Source: Planctomycetaceae bacterium (lineage in GTDB: Bacteria; Planctomycetota; Planctomycetia; Pirellulales; Pirellulaceae). From it: a DNA stretch of 54,657 nt. Both the position numbers and the translations under genes were made by a program. Shown in pieces: positions 8,422 to 16,313 of this stretch. The DNA lies in the NCBI GenBank assembly GCA_020638975.1, contig JACKHN010000037.1:1-54657 (forward strand), given 5' to 3'. The notes under the pieces were generated by a model, which was not told where the DNA came from, did no database searches, and saw only the letters and a list, made by a program, of their open reading frames with translations. Positions within the stretch are counted from its first letter, which is position 1, and each line of letters begins with the position of its first letter.

Positions 8422-10278
8422 ATGGCACAAGCTACTTCATCAACGCTTCAGATCAGTATTTCGGGGCCAGATCCCTCACAAAGGATCCAGAACGTCCTCA
8501 AAGAAGGCGAGATGCTTCGTATTGGCCGGGCGCCTCAGAAAGGTTGGGCGATTCCCTGGGATCTGGCAATCTCGCGCGAGCATGCAGATCTCTGTTGGGC
8601 GGGTGGCAAGCTGCGTGTCGTCATGCTTCCTGCCGCGCGCAACCCGATCGTTTATCGAAATCGCATGACGAAAGAGTTGTCGATCACTGCCGGCGATTGG
8701 TTTCAGATCGGTGCCACGACGTTTCAAGCCGTCGGTGCTACAAGTCAACCGAATGACAGGCTGGACGAAGACACGATCTCGACCGGAGGCTATGAAGAAC
8801 CGGGCGCAGTCATCGAAGCGCATTCCTTCTCGGAAGAAGACCTTGGAAAGGTAGCGTTTCGCAATACGGATCAGCAAATAGAAATTCTTGCCAAGTTGCC
8901 TCGTGCTATCTCCGGTTCGCAGTCAGACGAAGACCTTGGCAGTCTCGTCTCTCGCCTTCTCTTGGACGCCATCCCACAAGCGGAGGCAGTTGCCGTTGCC
9001 CATTATGACGAAACGAAGTTGCCACAATCGGAAGGGGCCATCGATGCGTTTCCTGAACCGTTGACTCTACGATTCGAAACGCGAGATGATTTTACGGGAA
9101 GGTTCAATCCCAGTCGACGCATGATCCTAAAGTCGCTGCGGGAACAATCGAGTATCCTGCATATCTGGGACAGCAATCACGCCGCCGGTGCATTCACGAT
9201 CAGCGAGGGACTAGGGTGGGCATTCTGCGTTCCCATCCGTGGCGAATCCTGCCAGGGATGGTGTATGTACGTCTCCGGTAAGGGAGCGGAAGGGGGTGGG
9301 CTGATGGTCTCGGATGATGATCTCGCGGGCAATCTTCGTTTCACGGAATTGGTGGCCCAGTTTATTGGCTCGATTCGCCACGTCCGCATCTTGCAAGAGC
9401 AAAAGACGCAACTCAGTTCGTTCTTCTCTCCCAAAGTGATCGAAGGCCTAACGGGCGTAAACGGAAAAGACTCGTTGTCGCCATCGGAGAAAGAGATTTC
9501 CGTTCTCTTCTGCGACGTTCGAGGGTTCTCAAAGAAGTCAGAGAAACTCCAAGACGATTTATTAACTTTACTGCACAGCGTTAGCGCCGCGCTCGGCGTG
9601 ATGGCGGGTGGAATTCTCGAACGAGACGGGGCCATCGCGGACTTTCAAGGTGATGCAGCGTTAGGTTTCTGGGGCTGGCCGGTGGAACTCGAGGAAGGGC
9701 CTGTGCCCGCCTGTCGCGCCGCCCTCTCGATCTACACGCAGTTCTATAACGAGATTGCGGTCGAAGGGAGTCTGTTGGAGGGCTTCTCGGTTGGTTTAGG
9801 CATTGCACACGGGCGCGCTTTGGCGGGGCAAATCGGCACCGATCAGCAGGCGAAAGTCGGTGTCTTCGGTCCAGTCGTCAATCAAGGTGCACGGTTGGAA
9901 ACGATGACCAAGCAGTTTAATCTCCCGATCTGCATCGACGAGACGACCGCAGAGTACGCGAAGAAACATTTGCAGCCCACCGAGGGGCGGATCAGGCGAC
10001 TCGCCCGAGTGCGTCCTAAGGGGATGGACACTCCGATGAATGTTTACGGTCTGGTTCCGCCATCCGATCAGATGTCAGAGATCAGTGATCAGACGATTCT
10101 CGTCTACGAGGCAGCCTTAGATGCGATCATCGCCAGCGACTGGAAATCCGCAACCAAATTGCTTGCCACCGTCCCCGATAGCGACGGCCCGAAGCAGTTT
10201 CTGCTGCGGCGCATGGCCGACTTTGGAAACTCCCCGCCGCCCGACTGGGATGGTGCATTCTCCCTGGCGGACAAATGA
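8422..10278 (+). CDS. FHA-GAF class III adenylate/guanylate cyclase
   Basis: A 618-aa signalling enzyme. Residues about 10-110 form a forkhead-associated domain (RIGRAPQKGWAIPWDLAISREHADL), which in known cases binds phosphothreonine. A GAF-like region (about 160-330) follows. The class III cyclase domain (about 350-550) contains VLFCDVRGFSKKSE with the first metal aspartate, DFQGDAALGFWGWP with the second, and GVFGPVVNQGARLE. It should make cAMP or cGMP. I see no membrane segment, so it is probably cytosolic. The start at 8422 follows a TTGGAG ribosome site. The FHA domain suggests control by a Ser/Thr kinase, and two kinases are encoded in this window. It shares a strand with the phosphodiesterase-like gene and is convergent with a cNMP-binding phospholipase. 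Confidence 0.93.
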   Translation: MAQATSSTLQISISGPDPSQRIQNVLKEGEMLRIGRAPQKGWAIPWDLAISREHADLCWAGGKLRVVMLPAARNPIVYRNRMTKELSITAGDWFQIGATTFQAVGATSQPNDRLDEDTISTGGYEEPGAVIEAHSFSEEDLGKVAFRNTDQQIEILAKLPRAISGSQSDEDLGSLVSRLLLDAIPQAEAVAVAHYDETKLPQSEGAIDAFPEPLTLRFETRDDFTGRFNPSRRMILKSLREQSSILHIWDSNHAAGAFTISEGLGWAFCVPIRGESCQGWCMYVSGKGAEGGGLMVSDDDLAGNLRFTELVAQFIGSIRHVRILQEQKTQLSSFFSPKVIEGLTGVNGKDSLSPSEKEISVLFCDVRGFSKKSEKLQDDLLTLLHSVSAALGVMAGGILERDGAIADFQGDAALGFWGWPVELEEGPVPACRAALSIYTQFYNEIAVEGSLLEGFSVGLGIAHGRALAGQIGTDQQAKVGVFGPVVNQGARLETMTKQFNLPICIDETTAEYAKKHLQPTEGRIRRLARVRPKGMDTPMNVYGLVPPSDQMSEISDQTILVYEAALDAIIASDWKSATKLLATVPDSDGPKQFLLRRMADFGNSPPPDWDGAFSLADK

Positions 10279-10340
10279 GCGACCGAGCACGGTAAAGCCG
10301 ATTCCCGGAGGCTGAATCTTCGCGTGGGGTCATCGATCAG

Positions 10341-12680
10341 CTACAGACGACTCGCGCATTTCGCTGCATTGTGCAACGGCCACCACGATTTCAGTTTAGA
10401 TTTGCAGAACTCGTAGCCGATCTGTCTGGCTTCCGCCACTCCTCCGAAGTCGGCGATCTTAATATGGTCAACTGGCGGTTGGATGTAGCGGTCTGCGATC
10501 CGTTGGTCAATTAGCTTCTGGCGACCGTAAACGCTCCCTAACTCACCGGCGCGATGCAGTATTGAGACGATGTTTGGCAACGCGATTGTCTCCATGAACG
10601 GGTTCAGTTTTCTCCAAAGCAGCCACCAGCCAGATGGACTTTGCACGTTCGGAAACTGAAACTTCAGATCGTGCGGAGGCACAACATCCACCGCGATCAC
10701 CGTGGCGGTGCCGAGTCGCTCTCGCATGACGTCCATAGGCAAGTTATCCAATAAGCAACCATCGAAGAGTAGATGTTCTTCGTGCACCACTGGCGAAGTG
10801 AGGCCGGGGAGTGTGCCGCTCGCTCGCACCGACCACCACAGCGGACCAGCTTCATGTACCACGATCTGCGCTTCCGTGAGATTACTTGAGACGCAGAAGT
10901 AGGGCATCCAAAGATCCTCGATCTGAGTCTCGGCACCGAACCAGCTGCGCAATCGTTTGTCAAACTTCTGACCACGTGCGATGGCAACGACGGGCGCGGT
11001 GACGTCGAACAACACGCCTTTCAGTTGCGATTGGACTCGATTGATCGTTTCTTCGAACCTTGCCGGATCGTACGCATACGCTGCCGACACAAGGCTTCCC
11101 ATACTGACGCCGCCGATCATGTCGATCGGAATTCCCAACTCGTGCATCGCACGAATGCACCCGACGTGAGCAAACCCGCGAGCCCCGCCGCCACTCAGCA
11201 CCAGGCCCACCTCACGACGCGAAACATATCGCGCCAATCGTTGGTAATCGCTTTCTCTCCGACGGCGGATGTGAAAGTGCCGGCCGCGACCGCTCTTGGA
11301 GAGAAGATTCTTTGCGAGATCCAGTTTCTCCAACCACCGCAAGGTCCCTTGCGGACGTTCGACATCACCGTGAAGTAGTACCAACGTGTGGCGACGTTCC
11401 GCGTGCTTCGCCTCCTGCAACTGTATTTCGCCCACCACTTCCGTCGTTGTGGGCTCGCAAGTTGCGTTGGCTACATACATGATCTCGTCAGCATTTCGAA
11501 TACAACGACTTGTCCAATTCGTGATTGTCGGATCTGCCTGCAGCAAGATCACGGCGTACTTTTTCTCTTGCTCACTTAACCAGGATCGAAGACGCAAATC
11601 GTCGGGGCGCCGCTCGCCTGCTTGCGAGATGCCCGGTCTCCCCAGGCGTTTGTCAACCTCTTGACTGGTCAACATCAGACATGCCTGCATACCCGACTTG
11701 TCATCAAAGTCCATCGCATGCAAAGCCTCGTAAAGTTGGCTTGAGAATTCGTCGAGCTGTACGCGGTCGCTGGCCGGCGCGAGTAGGATGTTGGAACTTA
11801 ACGTCCTCGCGCGCGAATGCCGATTGGCTCGCTGCAAGCGATTGATCAGCATGCGTGTAATGCGACGCATCATCTCTGGGTATCGTTGCGTAAAGTCCTC
11901 GAACTCGTCGCGCGAGAACTCCATCAGTTCGGTGTCGCGCGAAGCAATGATCGTTGCCGAACGAGGTTCGCCAGTAACAACGCCCATTTCGCCCACGGAT
12001 TCGCCCTGAGACAACTCGCTGACGTTCTGCGAACGTCCGCTCGCATCTTGGATCAAGACCTGCATCCGACCGCTGATGATGATGTAAAAGCTGTCAGACG
12101 GCTCGCTCTGGTAGCAAAGCAGGTCGCCTCGCCGCAAGCTTCGCCACGTCATCTTGTCTTCCAAGTCGCGCAACATCTTTTCGTTCAGTTCACCGAAGAG
12201 ATTCGGAAGAACATCCACCATTTGGTCACGATAGAGACGAGGCATGATCGTCTTGGCAAGCTGTTCGACGACATTCGGATCCTTGGCCAGAAACGAGTCG
12301 AACGCCTCCTTGGGGAACTTTACGAGACCGCTCGGCTTCGCTGCAGTGACCGTTGCGCTGCGGACTCCTCCCGTTAGGATCTGCATCTCGCCGATCGTCG
12401 CGCCCGGGCCGATCTCCGCGAGGACCAGGCGATCGTTGTCTGGATTCCCATCCAAGTCTTCCTGGTCCTTGGTAACTTCCAGCAGGCCGGTAGACACAAA
12501 ATAGAAAGCGTCGACCGTGTCGCCCTCGAGAAAAAGCGTCTCGCCCTCGGCGAGCGCGACCCACCCTAATTCGTCTTGCAGTCCCTCTAAGTACTCACGA
12601 TCGATCGTGCTGAGCAACGGATCGTCGGCAATCAGGCGAAGGAGTTCTTGGGGCGATGGCGCACTATCTGGTGAAGGCAT
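10341..12680 (-). CDS. Patatin-like phospholipase with two cyclic-nucleotide-binding domains
   Basis: A 779-aa protein with the architecture of neuropathy-target-esterase-like lysophospholipases. Two cyclic-nucleotide-binding domains occupy about residues 20-150 and 170-290. Their phosphate-binding cassettes read GEMQILTGGVRSAT and GEMGVVTGEPRSAT, both keeping the Glu and Arg that contact cyclic nucleotide. A middle region of about 200 residues has no clear assignment. The patatin domain starts near 490 with the oxyanion loop SGGGARGFAH, the nucleophile Ser526 in GVSMG, and the dyad Asp640 in FDGC. No membrane helix is obvious. It probably cleaves (lyso)phospholipids when cAMP or cGMP binds. 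It is convergent with the cyclase, 62 bp apart. The DGC at the Asp site differs from the commoner DGG or DGA. Confidence 0.92.
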   Translation of the reverse strand: MPSPDSAPSPQELLRLIADDPLLSTIDREYLEGLQDELGWVALAEGETLFLEGDTVDAFYFVSTGLLEVTKDQEDLDGNPDNDRLVLAEIGPGATIGEMQILTGGVRSATVTAAKPSGLVKFPKEAFDSFLAKDPNVVEQLAKTIMPRLYRDQMVDVLPNLFGELNEKMLRDLEDKMTWRSLRRGDLLCYQSEPSDSFYIIISGRMQVLIQDASGRSQNVSELSQGESVGEMGVVTGEPRSATIIASRDTELMEFSRDEFEDFTQRYPEMMRRITRMLINRLQRANRHSRARTLSSNILLAPASDRVQLDEFSSQLYEALHAMDFDDKSGMQACLMLTSQEVDKRLGRPGISQAGERRPDDLRLRSWLSEQEKKYAVILLQADPTITNWTSRCIRNADEIMYVANATCEPTTTEVVGEIQLQEAKHAERRHTLVLLHGDVERPQGTLRWLEKLDLAKNLLSKSGRGRHFHIRRRRESDYQRLARYVSRREVGLVLSGGGARGFAHVGCIRAMHELGIPIDMIGGVSMGSLVSAAYAYDPARFEETINRVQSQLKGVLFDVTAPVVAIARGQKFDKRLRSWFGAETQIEDLWMPYFCVSSNLTEAQIVVHEAGPLWWSVRASGTLPGLTSPVVHEEHLLFDGCLLDNLPMDVMRERLGTATVIAVDVVPPHDLKFQFPNVQSPSGWWLLWRKLNPFMETIALPNIVSILHRAGELGSVYGRQKLIDQRIADRYIQPPVDHIKIADFGGVAEARQIGYEFCKSKLKSWWPLHNAAKCASRL

Positions 12681-12886
12681 AGATCAATACAGATTTGCAA
12701 CGACATGCCCACTTTGACGAATGCTCGTGTCAACGGCTTTCCGTCGACTCTCCATTCATACCTCAAACGAATGGCCATTGAAATGGTCCTCGTTGTTGTT
12801 TGTGACGTCGTATTCTGTTTCAATGGGGCTATCGTTTGACGTTCACTGTCACGTACGGGGCAATTACCGCGGGTTCTGGAATGCCA

Positions 12887-13987
12887 ATGGGCACTCTTTT
12901 CACCAAAGCTTGGGTCTTGCACGATGTCGTGCGTCAGCCCGAGCGGGCACAACTTGTCGAGCAGACCTACACGTTTCCGGACATCACTTCTTGCGAAGTT
13001 CTTGCCAAGCCGCTTTACGGTTGCTTGGAAGCGAACATGCTCCATGCTTTGCAACGCGATCCCATCGACATCTGTCGTGAACGAAACGAAGGTGCGGTCG
13101 TACTTGGCAACGCAGGAGTCGTCACAATTGATCGCGTGGGGTCGGCAGTGACCGAACTGAACGCGGGCGACACATGCATTGTCTTTGGGAACGGGATTTG
13201 GGACGAGCAAGGTTATCCGATCAAGATCATGGGATACGACGCCCCAGGCACGATGGGTGTGCTCGCAAAGACCATGAAATTGCACGAACGTCAGTTGATT
13301 CGTATTCCTGCGTCGAGTTCATTCACGCTCGAACAATGGGCATCCTTCTCGTTGCGTTATGTGTCCGCCTGGGCGAATTGGCGAGTCGCTTACGAGTGCT
13401 GGAAATCGCAGATGAGTGGTGTTGCTACTCACGAAACGGTCGTTTGTGCATGGGGAGGCGGAGTGAGCTTCGCTCAGCTTACGTTGGCGAAACGCCTCGG
13501 CTGTCGTGTGCTGATGGTGTGTTCACAACCAGAGAGATTGGACATGTTACAGCGAGAAGGTATCGACGCTATCGATCGCAGCCCATTCAGCGATGCCGAT
13601 TTCGAAGAGGGTATACTGTCGGCAATTGCGGACAAGACCGAGGGCAAAGGTGTTTCGATATTCATCGACAACATTGGTACGCCTGTTCATCGAGTTACGC
13701 TAAAGGCTCTTGCGCGTCAGGGTGTCGTCACGACCTGCGGTTGGAAACTAGGGATGCGAACTCACGTCGCACGCGCGATCGAATGCCTCAGCCGCCACAT
13801 TCATGTCCACACGCACTTCGCGAAATACCAAGAGGGGCTCGACGCCGTCCGCTATGCAGAAGAACATTCCTGGATGCCACCTCATCCGGAGCGTGTCTGG
13901 AATTGGGACGAGATCCCTGCCATGTTTCGCGATTATGCTGCGGGCAATATCGCGACGTACTTTCCCGTATTCGCGATCAACGCTTAA
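12887..13987 (+). CDS. MDR-family zinc-binding-dehydrogenase-like reductase
   Basis: A 366-aa medium-chain dehydrogenase/reductase. The N-terminal GroES-like half contains GNAGVVTIDRVGSAVTELNAGD. The NAD(P)-binding half has VVCAWGGGVSFAQLTLAKRLGC, where a glycine-rich loop replaces the usual GxGxxG form, and later SIFIDNIGTPVHRVTLKALARQG-type sequence. The layout resembles enoyl- or crotonyl-CoA reductases and quinone reductases rather than zinc alcohol dehydrogenases. It is 15 bp upstream of a KAS III gene and so is probably a reductase in the lipid/polyketide pathway encoded here. Two ATGs are possible, 12881 and 12887; I prefer 12887 because TCTGGA ends 6 bases before it. The substrate is not determined. 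Confidence 0.82.
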   Translation: MGTLFTKAWVLHDVVRQPERAQLVEQTYTFPDITSCEVLAKPLYGCLEANMLHALQRDPIDICRERNEGAVVLGNAGVVTIDRVGSAVTELNAGDTCIVFGNGIWDEQGYPIKIMGYDAPGTMGVLAKTMKLHERQLIRIPASSSFTLEQWASFSLRYVSAWANWRVAYECWKSQMSGVATHETVVCAWGGGVSFAQLTLAKRLGCRVLMVCSQPERLDMLQREGIDAIDRSPFSDADFEEGILSAIADKTEGKGVSIFIDNIGTPVHRVTLKALARQGVVTTCGWKLGMRTHVARAIECLSRHIHVHTHFAKYQEGLDAVRYAEEHSWMPPHPERVWNWDEIPAMFRDYAAGNIATYFPVFAINA

Positions 13988-14002
13988 TGGAAGGCAGACG
14001 GA

Positions 14003-14953
14003 ATGAACGCTGTTCGCGAGCCGGTACGTATTCGATCGATCGGAATCCATCTGCCGACGGCGCGCGCCTCGAATTACGAAAAGGCAGAGAAGCTTGGTTT
14101 CGAACGCGACTTCCTCGAAAACAAGTTGGGCATCGTCGCACGCTCGGTGATGGAACCCGGCGAGACGACGAGCGATCTGGCGGTTCACGCCTTCCATGCA
14201 CTTGCGCAACAACCCGAGGTGCCTTGCGACGACATTCAGTTGCTCGTGGTCGTCACTCAACACCCCGATTTCAAAGTCCCGCACACAGCGGCCCTGGTCC
14301 ACAATCGGCTTGCACTCGCCAAGGACTGCATGACGTTCGACATTTCCCAGGGATGCGCTGGGTATACCCATGCGGTTACGGTTGTCACGGGCGTCATGGA
14401 TACTGCCAACTTGGATCACGCCGTGCTCATCACGAGTGATCCTTATTCCGATAAAGTCGCCGAAGATGATCGCGATGTGTCGCTGTTGTTTGGCGACGCT
14501 GCCACAGCGACCTATTTTTCACGCAGTGGAGCGGGCTATCGGCTGATCGATTCGAACTTCGGGACGCTGCCGGACAGCTATCGCTGCCTCATGTTCCGGG
14601 ACCGCCTGGAGATGGACGGCGGCGCGGTTTTCAAACATGCCGTCCAGGAAGCTCCCCCAAGTATGAAGATACTACTCGATCGAAATCAGTTGAGTGTGGA
14701 GGACGTTGACCTGTTCCTGCTACACCAGGGATCGAAGTATCTCGTCGAGTACGTCAGTCGCAAGATGCGAGTGCCGCCGGATCGTGCTCCGTTCGAGGCA
14801 AGCCACTACGGGAACACGGTTTCGTCGTCCATCCCACTTATGTTACAAAAGCACCTCGTCGCTCCGAGATTGGAACGCATTGTGCTCAGCGGGTTTGGAG
14901 TTGGTTTCACTTGGGGCAATAACTTACTGCAGCTAACGAGGGCCGAACGATGA
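14003..14953 (+). CDS. 3-oxoacyl-ACP synthase III (FabH-like ketosynthase)
   Basis: A 316-aa thiolase-fold condensing enzyme. The catalytic triad is complete and correctly spaced: Cys118 in SQGCAGY, His241 in LLHQGS and Asn271 in HYGNTVSS. KAS III enzymes start acyl chains by joining an acyl-CoA to malonyl-ACP. The start is the ATG at 14003 with a GGAAGG ribosome site overlapping the end of the preceding gene region. The stop codon overlaps the ATG of the acyl carrier protein gene (ATGA, 14950-14953), so the two are probably translationally coupled. Because it pairs with a dedicated carrier and lies next to a type I PKS, it is likelier to serve a specialised pathway than housekeeping fatty acid synthesis. 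Confidence 0.92.
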   Translation: MNAVREPVRIRSIGIHLPTARASNYEKAEKLGFERDFLENKLGIVARSVMEPGETTSDLAVHAFHALAQQPEVPCDDIQLLVVVTQHPDFKVPHTAALVHNRLALAKDCMTFDISQGCAGYTHAVTVVTGVMDTANLDHAVLITSDPYSDKVAEDDRDVSLLFGDAATATYFSRSGAGYRLIDSNFGTLPDSYRCLMFRDRLEMDGGAVFKHAVQEAPPSMKILLDRNQLSVEDVDLFLLHQGSKYLVEYVSRKMRVPPDRAPFEASHYGNTVSSSIPLMLQKHLVAPRLERIVLSGFGVGFTWGNNLLQLTRAER

Positions 14954-15183
14954 CCAACGTTGAAGAGATCATCCAATTGATGAAGGACGCGGGCATCGCA
15001 CGGGGCAAAGCCGACGCGTTGGAACCCGAGCGGTCGCTCGACGAACAGGGGCTCGATTCGTACGATCGCATGTCGTTGCTAAATGAGGTTGAAGAACACT
15101 TCAACGTGCAACTGCCTAATGAAATCGCCAATAAGCTCAAGACACTTAACGATGTCGTAAGACACCTCAACGCGGACAACTGA
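14950..15183 (+). CDS. Discrete acyl carrier protein
   Basis: A 77-aa acidic helical protein with the phosphopantetheine attachment site GLDSYD, Ser37 being the modified residue. The usual motif is DSL or DSM, so Tyr after the serine is unusual. Length and helix pattern fit an ACP. It overlaps the KAS III gene by four bases and lies 30 bp before the lipocalin-like gene. The Sfp-type transferase encoded at 23.4-24.2 kb is the natural candidate to activate it. It most likely carries the growing chain between the KAS III, the MDR reductase and perhaps the PKS. Confidence 0.92.
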   Translation: MTNVEEIIQLMKDAGIARGKADALEPERSLDEQGLDSYDRMSLLNEVEEHFNVQLPNEIANKLKTLNDVVRHLNADN

Positions 15184-15213
15184 GCGATCACCTTCCTCGC
15201 AGGACCAAACCTA

Positions 15214-15648
15214 ATGTCAACAGCTCTCTTTACCGGAACATGGAATCTGATCAGTTCCGAGATGCGAACTTCTACTGGCGAGGTGCATTACCCGCTGGGA
15301 AAAGAGTGCGTCGGTCGGATCATCTTTGATGCCGAAGGAAACTTCGCGGCCCAACTCATGCGTCCTGACAGGCCGTCGTTTGCCAGCGACGACCTGCTGC
15401 GGGGGACAGACGAAGAAATTCGTGCGGCCTATCAAGGCTTCGTGGCGTTCTGGGCCAAAATAAATGTTGACGAATCCAAGCAGGAAGTAACCTACGAAGT
15501 CGAAGGGAGTTTGTTTCCCAACTGGGTTGGGCACAGCAACCTGCGCTACTACTCGTTCGACGGTGACCGATTGACCCTAAAGACACCGACGTTCGCGATG
15601 GCTGGACAGGAAATTACCGGAGTCCTGATCTGGGAACGAGTTCGCTAA
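15214..15648 (+). CDS. Lipocalin-like domain protein
   Basis: A 144-aa protein resembling the bacterial lipocalin-like domain family (PF13924 type). It opens with FTGTWNLISSEMRTSTGEV and shows alternating beta strands (GRIIFDAEGNFAAQLMRP, VTYEVEGSLFPNWVG). No signal peptide is seen, so it is probably cytosolic. Proteins like this bind small hydrophobic molecules, and its place at the end of the KAS III-ACP operon suggests that it binds the product or an intermediate; this is inference. An AGGA ribosome site precedes the ATG. Its stop codon overlaps that of the converging flavodoxin-like gene (15645-15648). Confidence 0.75.
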   Translation: MSTALFTGTWNLISSEMRTSTGEVHYPLGKECVGRIIFDAEGNFAAQLMRPDRPSFASDDLLRGTDEEIRAAYQGFVAFWAKINVDESKQEVTYEVEGSLFPNWVGHSNLRYYSFDGDRLTLKTPTFAMAGQEITGVLIWERVR

Positions 15649-16313
15649 CTGACATCTTCCGTATTCGCTTCGCTTGGCGACATTAGGCGGACAGCGAGTT
15701 CTCTTGCGAACTCCTTTGCTCTCGCAATCCCTTCGGGGGGAATTCCGAATTCATAGATCTTAACACCCCAAAAGCGTTCGAGATTTGCATCGTTCTTCAT
15801 ATAGCTGATGAACGACAACGCCGATTGTATGTCATTGCCTCGAAAACAAAACGCAGCGCCATCGATAAACGTTCCTCCTTGCTTTCTCGCTAACTTCTTC
15901 ACGCGACGCATGTTGTTCCACCACATCTTGCGACACGCTGTGAACACGGCGAACCGTCGGTTCTTGAGCAGCTGGCCGGCTGCGGGCGACTTCAAAAACG
16001 AAACAACGGGCATCGCCGGGTTCAACCACCACGTTGGTGAGCCGAGGCAAATCAAGTCGTAGTCTTGCGAGCACACTCCTTCGGGGACTCGCACCTCGCC
16101 TGTCTTGCCCGTCACTTGCGGCAAGAGCCATCGAAACAGCTTCCTTCCGACGGGGCGAAAGGGCAGCTCAATACGATAACGTTGGTCCAGGAACTCGATC
16201 TCGCAAAGTTCCGCGTCACAATCAAGGGCGGAGAATTCTTCGGCCATTGCCTCGGCCACTCGCCGAGTTTGTTGCGTGAATGAGTAGTAGAGAATCAGAA
16301 TGCGCGGCTTCAT
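15645..16313 (-). CDS. Flavodoxin-fold NAD(P)H-dependent oxidoreductase-like protein
   Basis: A 222-aa protein of the flavodoxin fold. The FMN phosphate loop is YYSFTQQTRRVAEAM near residue 8, and a second flavin-contact loop is LGSPTWWLNPAMP. The ATG at 16313 overlaps the PKS stop codon (ATGA, 16310-16313), so it is very probably translated together with the PKS and acts in the same pathway. Candidate roles are redox tailoring of the PKS product or electron supply. Some flavodoxin-like proteins occur in resorcinol-type lipid clusters, but I cannot test that link. The longer open frame to 16376 lies inside the PKS thioesterase region and is not used. Confidence 0.8.
   Translation of the reverse strand: MKPRILILYYSFTQQTRRVAEAMAEEFSALDCDAELCEIEFLDQRYRIELPFRPVGRKLFRWLLPQVTGKTGEVRVPEGVCSQDYDLICLGSPTWWLNPAMPVVSFLKSPAAGQLLKNRRFAVFTACRKMWWNNMRRVKKLARKQGGTFIDGAAFCFRGNDIQSALSFISYMKNDANLERFWGVKIYEFGIPPEGIARAKEFARELAVRLMSPSEANTEDVS

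Noticed and set aside
7561..12680. Reading the cyclase-patatin pair as an anti-phage (Pycsar or CBASS-like) system
   Set aside because: The cyclase carries FHA and GAF domains, a phosphodiesterase is present, the phospholipase has a neuropathy-esterase-like build, and there are no mobile-element neighbours; signalling fits better, though defence is not excluded.
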